Source: Desulfoarculaceae bacterium (GTDB taxonomy: Bacteria > Desulfobacterota > Desulfobulbia > Desulfobulbales > Desulfocapsaceae). Taken from it: a stretch of 64,000 nt of DNA. The translations under genes were made by a program, and so were the position numbers. Under the pieces are notes generated by a model. That model did not search any database. It saw only the letters and a program-made list of their open reading frames with translations, and was not told where the DNA came from. Location: contig JAHYIV010000007.1 in NCBI GenBank assembly GCA_019429465.1, forward strand, positions 1 through 64,000, read 5' to 3'. This document shows positions 20,300 to 29,742 of this stretch, in pieces. Position 1 is the stretch's first letter. Each line of letters opens with the position of its first letter.

Positions 20300-21328
20300 A
20301 TGCCCTATACCGTAACCTGGCTCACCAGCCAACTGGCTGTCGGCTCCGCCCCCATGTCCTATGATGATCTTGATATTGTCAAGGAACAGGGCATTGACGC
20401 CATCGTCAATCTCTGCGGCGAGTTCTGCGACCTGCACCAGATTGAGGAACAGTCAGGCTTTGAAGTATACTATCTGCCGATACCAGATGAGAGCGCTCCG
20501 GATATGGAGTTAATGGAAGAGGCGCTGCAATGGCTGGACGAGGCCCTCTATCTGAAGAAAAAAATCCTGATTCACTGCCGCCATGGCCTGGGCCGCACCG
20601 GCACCTTTGTCTCCGCCTATCTGCTCAGGCGGGGACTGGGCCTGAAACTCACCGAAAAAAAGTTGAAGAGTGCCCGGGTATCTCCCGGCAGCTACAGCCA
20701 GTGGCAGCTGCTGCGCAGATATGGTAAACAGCAGGGGCAGCTGAAAGCTCGTGAACCAAGCATTGAGGGCAAAGAGACCGTTGACCTGCTGCCCTTTCTG
20801 CTGGAATATGCGGCAATTCTGCAGGAGGCGGAACGGCTGGCCCAGGAGGCAGGAATTGACCCCCTGGCCCTGGATACGGACAGCTGCTGTCATAACTCTT
20901 TTGAAGTGGAGCTGATTGAGGCCGTCCATATCAGCCACACCCTCAATCGTCAGCTCAAGCGGAATCAACGCCTGGCGGCCATGGAGCGGGCCGATGAGAT
21001 TTCCTGCCGGATCAAGCAGGCGCAGCAGGCGGAAGGTGGCAGCGGAGAGGACGCTGCCCGCCGGGTGGCCGTTTCTCAAACCATTTCCTGCCCGCTCCTG
21101 GTGAATCGAACCTGTCTCCTGCACGCAAATCGCCCCTTGAGATGCCGCTCCGGCCTGGATATGGAGACACAAAACAGACTGAACGAGACAATACACAATT
21201 ACTCGCGTGATATTTTTCTCGCCCTCACGGGTGAGTTTCCCCCGGCTGGAAGCCTGAGATTTACAATTTTTGACACGGTGTCAGGTCGTTTTGTGCAGCA
21301 ATATTTTCAGGCCATGATCAAGAATTAA
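20300..21328 (+). CDS. Dual-specificity phosphatase fused to YkgJ-like Cys domain
   Basis: 342 residues from ATG 20300; an open extension back to 20246 lies in the MITE. The first ~150 residues are a compact dual-specificity/tyrosine phosphatase with catalytic Cys93 and Arg99 (HCRHGLGRTG) and general acid Asp63 (IPDE). The C-terminal part carries SCCHN, CPLLVNRTCLL and RPLRCRSG, resembling the Cys-cluster domain of the YkgJ family (predicted zinc or iron-sulfur binding). The fusion suggests a phosphatase under metal or redox control. The substrate is unknown. Confidence 0.8.
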   Translation: MPYTVTWLTSQLAVGSAPMSYDDLDIVKEQGIDAIVNLCGEFCDLHQIEEQSGFEVYYLPIPDESAPDMELMEEALQWLDEALYLKKKILIHCRHGLGRTGTFVSAYLLRRGLGLKLTEKKLKSARVSPGSYSQWQLLRRYGKQQGQLKAREPSIEGKETVDLLPFLLEYAAILQEAERLAQEAGIDPLALDTDSCCHNSFEVELIEAVHISHTLNRQLKRNQRLAAMERADEISCRIKQAQQAEGGSGEDAARRVAVSQTISCPLLVNRTCLLHANRPLRCRSGLDMETQNRLNETIHNYSRDIFLALTGEFPPAGSLRFTIFDTVSGRFVQQYFQAMIKN

Positions 21329-21367
21329 CAAAGAATAATCTTATCAACTAATCCAGGATGGATTGTT

Positions 21368-22789
21368 ATGCCCCAGGACCAGAAAGCAACACGGTTATTG
21401 ATTGTCGACGATGAACAGGACCTGCTTAACCTGCTCAAAAAAGTCCTGTCCAAGAAGTGTGACTGTGATATCGCTTTAACAACCTCCAGCCTGGAGGCCC
21501 TGGAACTGGTCAAGAACTGGCAGCCTGATGTCGTGCTCACCGACATTCTCATGCCTGACATGGATGGTCTGCAGCTCCTGCAATCTATCCATCTCATTGA
21601 TCCCACCATTAGCACCATCATCATGACGGGCTATGGCACTATTGAAATAGCCGTTCAGGCCTTGAAAGACGGGGCCTATGATTTTTTTGCAAAGCCCTTT
21701 GACAACGACAAGATCAGCCGTGTGGTCAGGCGCGCCCTGGAGCGGACATACCTGCTGCGGGAAAACCTGCACCTCCAGCAGCGCCTGACCAACACCACTG
21801 AACTGACTGGCCTTATCGGTCATTCACCGCCATTACGACGAGCCATTGATCTCATGTCGCGTCTGGGGAAAAGCGATGCCACCGTGCTCATTCGCGGGGA
21901 ATCGGGCACCGGCAAGGAGGTGGCCGCCCGCGCCATCCATGCCATGAGTAAACGGGCCGAAAAAAAGATGATTACGGTCAACTGCCCGGCCCTTCCCGAG
22001 CATATCCTGGAAAGTGAATTATTCGGCTATTGCAAGGGGGCCTTTACCGGCGCCGACCATAACAAAAACGGCCTCTTTCTGGAGGCGGACGGCTCCACCA
22101 TCCTCCTTGATGAAATTGCCGATCTCCCTTTGGGCCTGCAGACAAAGCTCCTGCGGGTTCTCCAGGAAAAAGAGATCCAGCCCCTGGGACAGACCAAGAC
22201 CATCAAGGTTGATGTCCGGATTCTGGCCGCCACCAACCAGGATCTCGAGGCCAAGATGGCCAGGGGAGAATTCCGCGAAGATCTTTTCTACCGGCTCAAC
22301 GTGATGACCGTCACCCTGCCCACCCTGGAGCAGATCAAGGAGGATATTCCCCTGCTGGCCCAGCATTTCCTGATCAAGTATGCCCGTGAATATGAGCGCG
22401 AGGGGATGGAATTCACCCCCGAGGCCCTGCAATGCCTGATGCGCCGGCAATGGAAGGGCAATGTCCGACAACTGCAGAATATCATCAACCGGGCGGTCCT
22501 TCTCTCTGACAACCGCAAGATCACCCCGCAAGAGCTGACCAGCCTTAAGGAGCACACCAAGACCCTGGAAACGCACGGCCAGGTACCGGCCTGTTTGTAC
22601 AATCTGCCCTATCGACAGGCCAAGGAAGAGGTCATTGGCCCTTTCACCAGCGCCTACCTGCGGCACTGCCTGGCGGCTTCCAGAGGCAATGTCACTGCCG
22701 CGGCCAAGGCCAGCGACATGGAGCGGCAGGCCTTTCAGCGTCTGATGCGCCGTTATGACATCGATGCCGACGCATTCAGAGCACCCTGA
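21368..22789 (+). CDS. Sigma54-dependent NtrC-type response regulator
   Basis: 473 residues: receiver domain with phospho-acceptor Asp59 (LTDILMPD), AAA+ sigma54-interaction domain with Walker A GESGTGKE and the GAFTGA loop (around residue 222) plus FREDLFYRLN, and a Fis-type helix-turn-helix at the C-terminus. It should activate sigma54 promoters when phosphorylated. No cognate kinase is directly adjacent; the histidine kinase at 23564 is the nearest candidate. AGGATGG precedes the start. I found no clear -24/-12 promoter in the following 300-base gap. Confidence 0.93.
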   Translation: MPQDQKATRLLIVDDEQDLLNLLKKVLSKKCDCDIALTTSSLEALELVKNWQPDVVLTDILMPDMDGLQLLQSIHLIDPTISTIIMTGYGTIEIAVQALKDGAYDFFAKPFDNDKISRVVRRALERTYLLRENLHLQQRLTNTTELTGLIGHSPPLRRAIDLMSRLGKSDATVLIRGESGTGKEVAARAIHAMSKRAEKKMITVNCPALPEHILESELFGYCKGAFTGADHNKNGLFLEADGSTILLDEIADLPLGLQTKLLRVLQEKEIQPLGQTKTIKVDVRILAATNQDLEAKMARGEFREDLFYRLNVMTVTLPTLEQIKEDIPLLAQHFLIKYAREYEREGMEFTPEALQCLMRRQWKGNVRQLQNIINRAVLLSDNRKITPQELTSLKEHTKTLETHGQVPACLYNLPYRQAKEEVIGPFTSAYLRHCLAASRGNVTAAAKASDMERQAFQRLMRRYDIDADAFRAP

Positions 22790-23096
22790 GGATAAAAGGT
22801 CCACGACACGCACCCCACGCCCTGAGCGGGCAGCTCCAGTAAGCTCCAGAAGTGACACCTGAATGTTTCACTGTCTCTTTTTTGTTGCAGTCCGTGGAGA
22901 AGGATGTGAGGAAAATCGCCTGCCAGGCCCATGACCGGCCATCATGAACTGGCATCTAACACCCTTAGATAAAAGAATTTCTCCTGTTTTTTCCCCTCCT
23001 TTCTGTTTCTGGCGCTTAATGTGCATACTCCTGTCACATAACACAGTCTGATCCTCATCAACCTCGACCCGACACCATTCTCTGCGCCAGAGCCAT
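22790..23096. other. Intergenic region before sensor cluster
   Basis: No gene or clear structural RNA is visible. The end is pyrimidine-rich. TGGCATCTAACACCC around 22952 is a poor match to a sigma54 element. A promoter for the following membrane protein and kinase genes is expected here. Confidence 0.35.
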
Positions 23097-23567
23097 ATGA
23101 ACCTATTCCGACAATTCAAGCCACTCACCCTGCTTCTGCCGGTGGCATTCCTTCTGCTGCCGGATCAGGCCTGGGCCTTACAGTCACACGGACCGCCGGA
23201 GGGCATCTATATCCACCAACTGGCCCATATCTTTTATGCGGCAGCACTCGGCTACCTCTTCTGGGATATCGGCCGCAACGCCTTTCCCGGCAAGGGATGG
23301 CGCTATCTCCAGCTCTTCTGCGTCCTGATGATCCTCTGGAACATCCTGACCTTTGCCGGCCACTGGCTGGGATTTTACATTGCTGATGCAGACATCATCC
23401 GCTCCTCGGGATATTTTTCATCGCAGATCGCCGGGCCAATCTCCGCTCTCAAAATGACCTATTTCTGCGCCACCCTGGATCACCTGCTCAGCGTCCCGGC
23501 CCTCTTTTTCCTCTTCATGGCCCTGCGCTCCTTGTATCACAGCTCAGACAAGGAGGAAGAAGAATGA
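23097..23567 (+). CDS. Small integral membrane protein linked to histidine kinase
   Basis: 156 residues with an N-terminal signal-like segment ending near AWALQSHG and three to four further hydrophobic helices; several conserved-looking His residues (HQLAHIFY, HWLGFY, DHLLS) lie near membrane boundaries. The tail is strongly acidic. Its stop overlaps the start of the downstream kinase by 4 bases, so it is likely a partner or sensory subunit of that kinase. I do not recognise the family. Confidence 0.6.
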   Translation: MNLFRQFKPLTLLLPVAFLLLPDQAWALQSHGPPEGIYIHQLAHIFYAAALGYLFWDIGRNAFPGKGWRYLQLFCVLMILWNILTFAGHWLGFYIADADIIRSSGYFSSQIAGPISALKMTYFCATLDHLLSVPALFFLFMALRSLYHSSDKEEEE

Positions 23568-25132
23568 ACAGCCTTCCTCTGTCCCTGACGATTGCCACCG
23601 ATATGGTGGGCTCGATCTTGATCATTATTTTCTCCTTTCTTGCCCTGCACTATGCGCGGCTTCTGACCAGAAAACAGCCGGAAAATTTCCTCTGGGGTTT
23701 TCTCTTCTCCTTCTGTCTCACCTTGGCCGCCTTTGCCATCTCCCGGGCCATAGGCCATCTGCTCAAACATATCCTGCTCTTTTCCGGCAACCAGGAATTA
23801 TGGCAAACCCTCGCACCTGTTTCCGGGGGCCTCAACACCGCGCTGATGATCTCACTGGCAGCCGTCACCCTTTATTACCATAAAGGCATTGAGGGCTACC
23901 AGGCGATCAAGAGGAAGGCCAGGAGCCTGAAAGAGGCCTACGATCAGCTGGAAACAGCGGCAGAACAGCTGCAGGAGATGAATCTGCACCTGGAAGAGAT
24001 GGTGGCGGCAAGGACCCTTGCGCTTTCAGCCTCGGAAAAGAAATTCCGCAATCTCTTTAACAACTCCAAGGACATGGTCTATTTCAGTGATGCCACAAAC
24101 CAGCTTCTGACCATGAACAGTGCCGGCTTTGAGATGCTTGGCTATCCCGTCGCAGGAGCCCCGGCTCTGCACCTCCTGGATATTTTCAAGAACGAGGCCG
24201 ACCTGGACAACTACTATGAGACCCTGCTCGTTCAGGGATTTGTCAAAGACCTGGAGGTGGAACTTACCAAGGCCGACGGTACCGGTATTCCTGTCCTGTT
24301 ATCAGCGACTGCTGTCTATGACGATGAAGGCTCCTTCAGCGGTTGTGATGGCATCGTCAAGAATCTGACCCGGATCAAGACCATGATGGCACAACTGGCA
24401 GCCAGTGAGAAGATGGCCTCGGTGGGCCAGATAGCTGCCGGAGTGGCCCATGAGATCAATACCCCCCTGGGCGTCATCCTTGGCTATTCCCAGTTGATGA
24501 TGGATGATTTTGCGCCCGAGAGTGAACAGGGGCAGAATCTGGCCATTATTGAACGCCAGACCAAGGCCTGCCGGAAAATCGTGGCTGATCTGCTCAAGTT
24601 TTCCCGCCAGTCGGAAAGCGCCCGCGAGAATATTTCCATTAACGAGATCCTGCAGGATGTGATTGCCGTGACCCAGCACTCTCTCAATATGGACCATATC
24701 ACTGTCCAGCAGGATTTTTCCCAGGAGCTGCCGCCCATCATCGGCGACACCGAACGACTGCGGCAGGTCTTTGTCAATCTGATCAACAATGCCCATCATG
24801 CCATGAAAAAACAGGGTTCAGGCGATCTGACCCTGATCAGCCGCTATGATTCCGAGACCCGGGAAGTGGTGGCCACTGTCCAGGACAGCGGCCATGGCAT
24901 CCCGAGCAAAATTCTAGCGCGGATCTTTGATCCTTTTTTTACCACCAAATCCGTAGGCCAAGGAACCGGCCTGGGCCTTTCCGTGTCCTATGGCATCATT
25001 CAGAATCATGGGGGACAAATTGAGGTGGAGAGCCCGGTTATCGACAGGGCCTCGCAAGAGACCATTGACGGTACGGCCTTTCACGTCAGGCTGCCAGCCG
25101 TTCAAGTTGAGACGATCAGCGGTCATGAATAG
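23564..25132 (+). CDS. Membrane PAS-domain sensor histidine kinase
   Basis: 522 residues. About three N-terminal transmembrane helices, a coiled-coil linker (residues 120-155), a PAS domain (about 160-275), then HisKA with phospho-acceptor His in [11 protein letters not shown] (about residue 295) and an HATPase_c domain with DSGHGIP and GTGLGLS boxes. It is translationally coupled to the preceding membrane protein and followed after 60 bases by a lone receiver protein. The stimulus is not evident; position suggests control of the molybdoenzyme-nuo operon or of a partner process. Confidence 0.92.
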   Translation: MNSLPLSLTIATDMVGSILIIIFSFLALHYARLLTRKQPENFLWGFLFSFCLTLAAFAISRAIGHLLKHILLFSGNQELWQTLAPVSGGLNTALMISLAAVTLYYHKGIEGYQAIKRKARSLKEAYDQLETAAEQLQEMNLHLEEMVAARTLALSASEKKFRNLFNNSKDMVYFSDATNQLLTMNSAGFEMLGYPVAGAPALHLLDIFKNEADLDNYYETLLVQGFVKDLEVELTKADGTGIPVLLSATAVYDDEGSFSGCDGIVKNLTRIKTMMAQLAASEKMASVGQIAAGVAHEINTPLGVILGYSQLMMDDFAPESEQGQNLAIIERQTKACRKIVADLLKFSRQSESARENISINEILQDVIAVTQHSLNMDHITVQQDFSQELPPIIGDTERLRQVFVNLINNAHHAMKKQGSGDLTLISRYDSETREVVATVQDSGHGIPSKILARIFDPFFTTKSVGQGTGLGLSVSYGIIQNHGGQIEVESPVIDRASQETIDGTAFHVRLPAVQVETISGHE

Positions 25133-25192
25133 ATTTATAATGGCAGAAGTCATGACGACACAGTTCACCAGACAAGAAAGATGGAGGTACAT

Positions 25193-25564
25193 ATGGCTGA
25201 GATACTAGCCTTAGATGATGTCTTAGATGCGACCTTGCTCATTGGTAAAATTTTGACCAAAAAAGGTCATACGGTGCATACCTTTACGGAAGAGGATGAG
25301 GCTATCGCCTATGCCAAGGCCAACAAAATAGACTTGGCCATCCTCGATATCAAACTGAAAAAGATGAGCGGTATCGAAGTGCTGAGCTTGCTCAAGGCAA
25401 TGACGCCGGACATGCGGGTCATCATGCTTACCGGCTATCCCACCGTGGAAACGGCCCGTGAGGCTATCAGTCTGGGAGCCGATGAATACTGTGTTAAACC
25501 CATTGATCGTCAGGAACTGGAAGAGAAAGTAGAGAAGGTCTTAAAGCACAAAAAAAACTGGTAA
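25193..25564 (+). CDS. Single-domain response regulator
   Basis: 123 residues, a receiver domain only: acidic pair in LALDDV, phospho-acceptor Asp52 (AILDIKL), Thr in MLTGYP and Lys in CVKPID. There is no output domain, so it must act by protein-protein contact or in a phosphorelay. The start at 25193 is chosen because GGAGGT lies 4 bases upstream; the ATG at 25181 overlaps this site. It lies between the histidine kinase and the molybdoenzyme gene (55-base gap). Confidence 0.9.
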   Translation: MAEILALDDVLDATLLIGKILTKKGHTVHTFTEEDEAIAYAKANKIDLAILDIKLKKMSGIEVLSLLKAMTPDMRVIMLTGYPTVETAREAISLGADEYCVKPIDRQELEEKVEKVLKHKKNW

Positions 25565-25619
25565 GCGTGGTGACGTTTGGCCAGCTCAAAAAACCAAAGA
25601 ACCAACTGGAGGTCTGTCA

Positions 25620-27707
25620 ATGAAAAAATCCGTATACTCCATCTGCGGCATGTGTGCCGTCCGCTGTCCCGTAAAAGTTGAGGTGGAGAATGACAAAGTA
25701 GTCTGGGTCGAAGGCAATAAGCATGACGCGGGCATGGGTACTGCTATCTGCGCCAAGGGTGGTTCCTCCATCGCCTTTCAATACGACAATGAACGGCCTC
25801 AGACGCCGATGATTCGGGTAGGAGAACGGGGCAGCGGTCAATGGCGAAACGTCTCATGGGATGAGGCCTACGACTATATCAGCGATAAGCTGAAGGCGGT
25901 AATTGACCAATACGGGGCCAAGGCCATCATGCTCACCGATCGCGGCGGTCCTTTTGCCGATCTCCGCAAGGCCTTCATGAAGGCCATCGGCTCGCCAAAT
26001 TATATCAATCATGACTGCTCTTGCGGATGCAATGCTAATCATGCCTCCAAATCGGTCTTCGGGATGGGACGGACCGATTTTGCCTATGATTTGAAAAATG
26101 CCAAACATATCATCCTCTTTGGCCGTAATATAACGGAGGCCTTTAAGGTCAAGGAAGTCAAAAGTTTCATGGAGGCCGTCAAGAACGGCGCCCATGTTAC
26201 GTATGTTGATCCGCGCGTCACCAATACCGCCGGCAAGGCGACCAGATACTGGCGGATAAAACCGGGTACCGACTATGCCCTCCTGCTCGGCATCACTAAT
26301 TACATCGTCAACAATAAGCTCTATGATGAGGATTTTGTCTTTAAATGGACCACCGGCCTGGCTGAGCTGCAGAATTTTCTGCAACCCTACACGCCGGAGT
26401 GGGCGGCAGGTGAAACCTCAATTGCCGCTGAAGAGATCAAGGCCTTCTGTCACGAGATCAACCGGGACCGGCCCCAGGTCATCTTCCATATCGGCTGGCA
26501 TCTGTCCCGCTATCGTGATTCCTTTTATGCCAGCCGGATGCTCAACATCCTTAATGCCCTGATGGGCAACATCGAGGTGACCGGCGGCCTGATCTACCCC
26601 AAGACGCCCAAAGATGCCGGGGCCGGTGGCCTGAAGAGTCTGGCCGCGGATATTCCTGCTGTCACCGAACCGCGCTGTGATTGCTGCGATACCACCTACA
26701 GTCATTTTGATGCGGGTGCCGGTATGCTGCAGTTGGCCTATCAGGCTATCGATACCGGGGAACCATATCCGGTAAAGGCCTATATAGTCCATCGTCACAA
26801 TCCTCTCATCGCCATGCCGGACCCGGAGGAACAGAAGCGCATCCTCAACAAACTGGACCTGCTGGTGACCATTGATGTCAATTACAGCGACACCGCCTGG
26901 TTCTCCGATGTCATCCTGCCGGAATCAACTTATCTGGAGCGCGACACCATCCTGCGTACTGATAAAGGCCCCAAGCCGGGCTTCAGCATGAGAAGAAAAT
27001 GCATTGAACCTTTGTATAACTCCAAGCCGGGCTGGCAGATCTATGTTGATCTGGCGAAACGCCTGGGTAAAGGGGAATTCTTCCCTTATGAGACCATTGA
27101 AGATATCTGGAATTATCAACTGCAGAACACCCAAGTCAAGATCGAAGATTTTGAGGCCAAGGGTTTTGTCAAACTGTGCGCCGCCCCCATCGGCTGCCAG
27201 CCGGACAAGATCAAATTCGGCACCAAATCCGGTAAAATTGAATTTGTTAATCCGACTTGGGAAGGCAAGGGTATTTTGTCATTCAAACCTTATGAAAACC
27301 CGGTCGAGCCGCCGGCAGGCAGCTATCGCCTGCTCTTTGGCCGTAAAGGCTATCAGGCCCATGGGCAATCAACCAATAACCCGATCCTCTCCCAGCTGCT
27401 CGGCGCCAATAAATTGTGGATCAACACGGCTGAGGCCAAAAAGATGGGCATCGCCAATGGTGATATGGTTGAGCTTGCCAATGGAGAGACCAAGGGCACC
27501 ATTGAAGCCTATGTCACTGATTTCATTCATCCGGAAGCCGTTTTTATGCTGCATGGCTTCGGCATAAAAATCCCTCTGCTGACCAGAGCATACGGCAAGG
27601 GCCTGGCCGATCAGGATTTTATGAAAGGCAAGTTACAGGACTGGGATCAAGCAGGCGGCGGCCTGGCCCTGAATGAATGTTTTGTGACCGTTAAACGGTC
27701 GGTTTAA
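25620..27707 (+). CDS. Cytoplasmic molybdopterin oxidoreductase, polysulfide/thiosulfate reductase-like
   Basis: 695 residues of the DMSO reductase superfamily. The N-terminal [4Fe-4S] motif is Cys9-x2-Cys12-x3-Cys16-x27-Cys44. HDCSCGCN (Cys133/135/137) aligns with the region that supplies the Mo/W-ligating Cys in PsrA/PhsA/ArrA enzymes. The C-terminal molybdopterin dinucleotide-binding domain is present. There is no Tat signal, so unlike PsrA/PhsA it stays in the cytoplasm. It is followed by a four-cluster ferredoxin and nuoA-N without nuoEFG, suggesting that it feeds electrons to, or takes them from, this complex I. The substrate is unknown. GGAGGT precedes the start. Confidence 0.88.
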   Translation: MKKSVYSICGMCAVRCPVKVEVENDKVVWVEGNKHDAGMGTAICAKGGSSIAFQYDNERPQTPMIRVGERGSGQWRNVSWDEAYDYISDKLKAVIDQYGAKAIMLTDRGGPFADLRKAFMKAIGSPNYINHDCSCGCNANHASKSVFGMGRTDFAYDLKNAKHIILFGRNITEAFKVKEVKSFMEAVKNGAHVTYVDPRVTNTAGKATRYWRIKPGTDYALLLGITNYIVNNKLYDEDFVFKWTTGLAELQNFLQPYTPEWAAGETSIAAEEIKAFCHEINRDRPQVIFHIGWHLSRYRDSFYASRMLNILNALMGNIEVTGGLIYPKTPKDAGAGGLKSLAADIPAVTEPRCDCCDTTYSHFDAGAGMLQLAYQAIDTGEPYPVKAYIVHRHNPLIAMPDPEEQKRILNKLDLLVTIDVNYSDTAWFSDVILPESTYLERDTILRTDKGPKPGFSMRRKCIEPLYNSKPGWQIYVDLAKRLGKGEFFPYETIEDIWNYQLQNTQVKIEDFEAKGFVKLCAAPIGCQPDKIKFGTKSGKIEFVNPTWEGKGILSFKPYENPVEPPAGSYRLLFGRKGYQAHGQSTNNPILSQLLGANKLWINTAEAKKMGIANGDMVELANGETKGTIEAYVTDFIHPEAVFMLHGFGIKIPLLTRAYGKGLADQDFMKGKLQDWDQAGGGLALNECFVTVKRSV

Positions 27708-27719
27708 GGAGGATTAAAG

Positions 27720-28226
27720 ATGAGTAAATATATTGTAACCCAGGACGTGGAGCAGTGCATCGGCTGTAAAGCCTGCGAAGTTCATTGTAAATCCAAAAAC
27801 AAATCGGGTGAAGGCTCCTTCTTCTGTAAAATGATCGAGGTAGGGCCGAAGATGAAAAATAATCTGCCGATGCTTGATTTTGTCTATATGTCCTGTTTTC
27901 ACTGTGAGAAACCGTGGTGTGTGGATGCCTGCCCCACCGGCGCCATGCAGCGCCGGGCCAAAGACGGCATTGTCTTTGTCGAGGAAGCGCTCTGTGTCGG
28001 CTGCAAGGCCTGTATGACCGCCTGCCCCTGGGGTGTGCCTCAGTGGGATGTAGACAGCGGCAAGGTCGGCAAATGCAATCTCTGCATGGACCGCATTGAT
28101 GAAGGTCTGGAGCCCGCCTGTGTGACCAAATGTACTACCGGCTGTCTCCAATTCGGCAGTCCGGAACAGGCTTCAGAAAAAAAACGCCAGGAATTTGCTG
28201 AACGTATTCTAAGTCAAAAAGGCTAA
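27720..28226 (+). CDS. Four-cluster [4Fe-4S] ferredoxin subunit (PsrB/PhsB/HycB type)
   Basis: 168 residues. Sixteen Cys in four ferredoxin-like groups (CIGCKACEVHC, CFHCEKPWCVDAC, CVGCKACMTAC, CNLCMDRI...CVTKC) match the electron-transfer subunits of DMSO-reductase-family enzymes. It begins 13 bases after the molybdoenzyme with AAGGAGGA in the gap. It should wire the molybdoenzyme to a membrane partner. No PsrC/NrfD membrane anchor follows; the next genes are nuoA onward, so complex I itself may be the membrane partner. Confidence 0.92.
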   Translation: MSKYIVTQDVEQCIGCKACEVHCKSKNKSGEGSFFCKMIEVGPKMKNNLPMLDFVYMSCFHCEKPWCVDACPTGAMQRRAKDGIVFVEEALCVGCKACMTACPWGVPQWDVDSGKVGKCNLCMDRIDEGLEPACVTKCTTGCLQFGSPEQASEKKRQEFAERILSQKG

Positions 28227-28300
28227 CCCCGATGAACGGGATAAGTGCCTTACAGATTATTTTCTTGCAAAAAAACAAGAAAATAATCTGTAAGGCACTA
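28224..28300 (+). repeat. 77-bp hairpin element, copy 2
   Basis: A perfect 24-bp inverted repeat (28244-28267 and 28276-28299) with an 8-base loop, preceded by the small CCCCGATGAACGGG hairpin. It is inserted between the ferredoxin gene and nuoA; the nuoA ribosome-binding site (AAGGAG) begins immediately at its end. There is no T-run after the stem, so it is more likely an mRNA processing or stabilising structure than an intrinsic terminator. Confidence 0.9.
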
Positions 28301-28311
28301 AGGAGAACAAG

Positions 28312-28686
28312 ATGGCTGGTTATTACCTACCTTCAGAATACCTGGGAATCCTGCTGTTTATCATGGTGGGTATAGGTTTTGGCGCGATAACTCTCTGGGT
28401 GGGTAGTTTCTTTCGTATGAAGCGCCCCTATTTTGAAAAACTGGTGGCCTATGAATCGGGCAATCCGCCGACAGCAGAACCGCGTATGCGTTTCTCCGTT
28501 AAATACTACCAGATTGCCATCTTATTTATTGTGTTGGATATTGAGGCCATCTACCTCTACTCGTGGGCCCTGATTTACGACAAGCTGGGCATGTTTGCTC
28601 TGATTGAAATGTTCATTTTTATTATTCTTCTTCTTGTCGGCTATGGTTACGGATGGAAAAAGGGGGCATTTCAATGGGAAAAATGA
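28312..28686 (+). CDS. nuoA: NADH-quinone oxidoreductase subunit A
   Basis: 124 residues, three transmembrane helices, with the typical loop containing [13 protein letters not shown] and [20 protein letters not shown]. Small membrane subunit at the junction of arm and membrane of complex I. AAGGAG lies 7 bases before the start. It overlaps nuoB by 13 bases. First of eleven nuo genes in the order A-B-C-D-H-I-J-K-L-M-N. Confidence 0.95.
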   Translation: MAGYYLPSEYLGILLFIMVGIGFGAITLWVGSFFRMKRPYFEKLVAYESGNPPTAEPRMRFSVKYYQIAILFIVLDIEAIYLYSWALIYDKLGMFALIEMFIFIILLLVGYGYGWKKGAFQWEK

Positions 28687-29192
28687 CGAATAATCTTGTG
28701 CAAATTGAAGAAGGCATCAAATTTATTCCCGGGGCCAGTGCCTTTGTGGCTCCTCTGAACAAACTGATCAACTGGGGCCGCGCCGGCTCCATCTGGCCGG
28801 CCACCTTTGGCTTGGCCTGCTGCGCCATCGAAATGATGGTGGCAGGGGCCTCAACCAATGATCTTGATCGCTTCGGCATCATTTTCAGGGCCAGCCCTCG
28901 GCAGGCGGACTGTTTAATCCTGGCCGGCACCATTACCAAAAAAATGGCCCCTATCGTCCGGCGGGTCTACGATCAGATGCCTGAACCCCGCTATGTCATT
29001 GCCATGGGGTCCTGCGCCTGTACCGGTGGACTCTTCGATACTTATGCTGTGGTTCAGGGAGCAGATGAATTTCTGCCCGTTGACGTTTATATACCAGGCT
29101 GTCCGCCCAGACCTGAAGCCTTACTGGAAGGGATAATGAAATTGCAGGAAAAAATTATGCAGGAGCAAGGGCGATGGAGCCAATTCGCATAG
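28674..29192 (+). CDS. nuoB: NADH-quinone oxidoreductase subunit B
   Basis: 172 residues from ATG 28674 (an in-frame ATG at 28653 lies further inside nuoA and is less likely). It binds the terminal [4Fe-4S] cluster N2: adjacent Cys49-Cys50 (LACCAIEMM), GSCACTGG and GCPPRPE are all present. It passes electrons to quinone at the interface with NuoD and NuoH. Its end overlaps nuoC by 19 bases. Confidence 0.95.
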   Translation: MGKMTNNLVQIEEGIKFIPGASAFVAPLNKLINWGRAGSIWPATFGLACCAIEMMVAGASTNDLDRFGIIFRASPRQADCLILAGTITKKMAPIVRRVYDQMPEPRYVIAMGSCACTGGLFDTYAVVQGADEFLPVDVYIPGCPPRPEALLEGIMKLQEKIMQEQGRWSQFA

Positions 29193-29701
29193 CAGCACAG
29201 CTGGAGGAAAAATTTCCGGATTCTATCTTGGGAATAATGGAACATCGGGGTCAGGTGACAACCTCGGTGGCCCGTACTCCTATTGTTGAAATTATACAAT
29301 TTCTCAAAACTGAACATCAAATGAATCATCTCAACTGTCTGTGCGGCGTCGACAATCTGCACCGCACAGCTCATGTTGGCGAGCGCTTTGAAGTGATCTA
29401 TCAGCTCTACTCTATTGAGAATCGTATTCTCCTGCGATTAAAGGCACAGGTGCCGGAGGCGGAGCCCGCAATTGATTCCATCTGTGGGCTGTGGACCGGG
29501 GCGAACTGGCTGGAACGGGAGACCTATGATCTGTTCGGCATTATCTTTAACAATCATCCCAACCTCAAAAGGATATTGACTCCTGACGACTGGCAGGGCC
29601 ATCCTCTGCGTAAGGATTACGCCCTGAAGGGTGATCAAGAGTGGAGCGGATTTGAGCAATTGAAGGAGAAAGCAGCTCAGTTGAAACAATTTGAATTTTA
29701 G
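29174..29701 (+). CDS. nuoC: NADH-quinone oxidoreductase subunit C
   Basis: 175 residues, the 30-kDa subunit. The signature [12 protein letters not shown] and the C-terminal [13 protein letters not shown]...HPLRKDY are present. It is a separate gene and not fused to nuoD. It contacts NuoB and NuoD in the connecting arm. Confidence 0.94.
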   Translation: MEPIRIAAQLEEKFPDSILGIMEHRGQVTTSVARTPIVEIIQFLKTEHQMNHLNCLCGVDNLHRTAHVGERFEVIYQLYSIENRILLRLKAQVPEAEPAIDSICGLWTGANWLERETYDLFGIIFNNHPNLKRILTPDDWQGHPLRKDYALKGDQEWSGFEQLKEKAAQLKQFEF

Positions 29702-29742
29702 GAAGCTGCTTTTATTTCCCAATGCAAAAGGAACGGCATGTA

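Noticed and set aside
28224..28300. Intrinsic terminator between ferredoxin gene and nuoA
   Set aside because: The stem is perfect but no T-run follows and the same element occurs at unrelated places; it is better described as a repeat.
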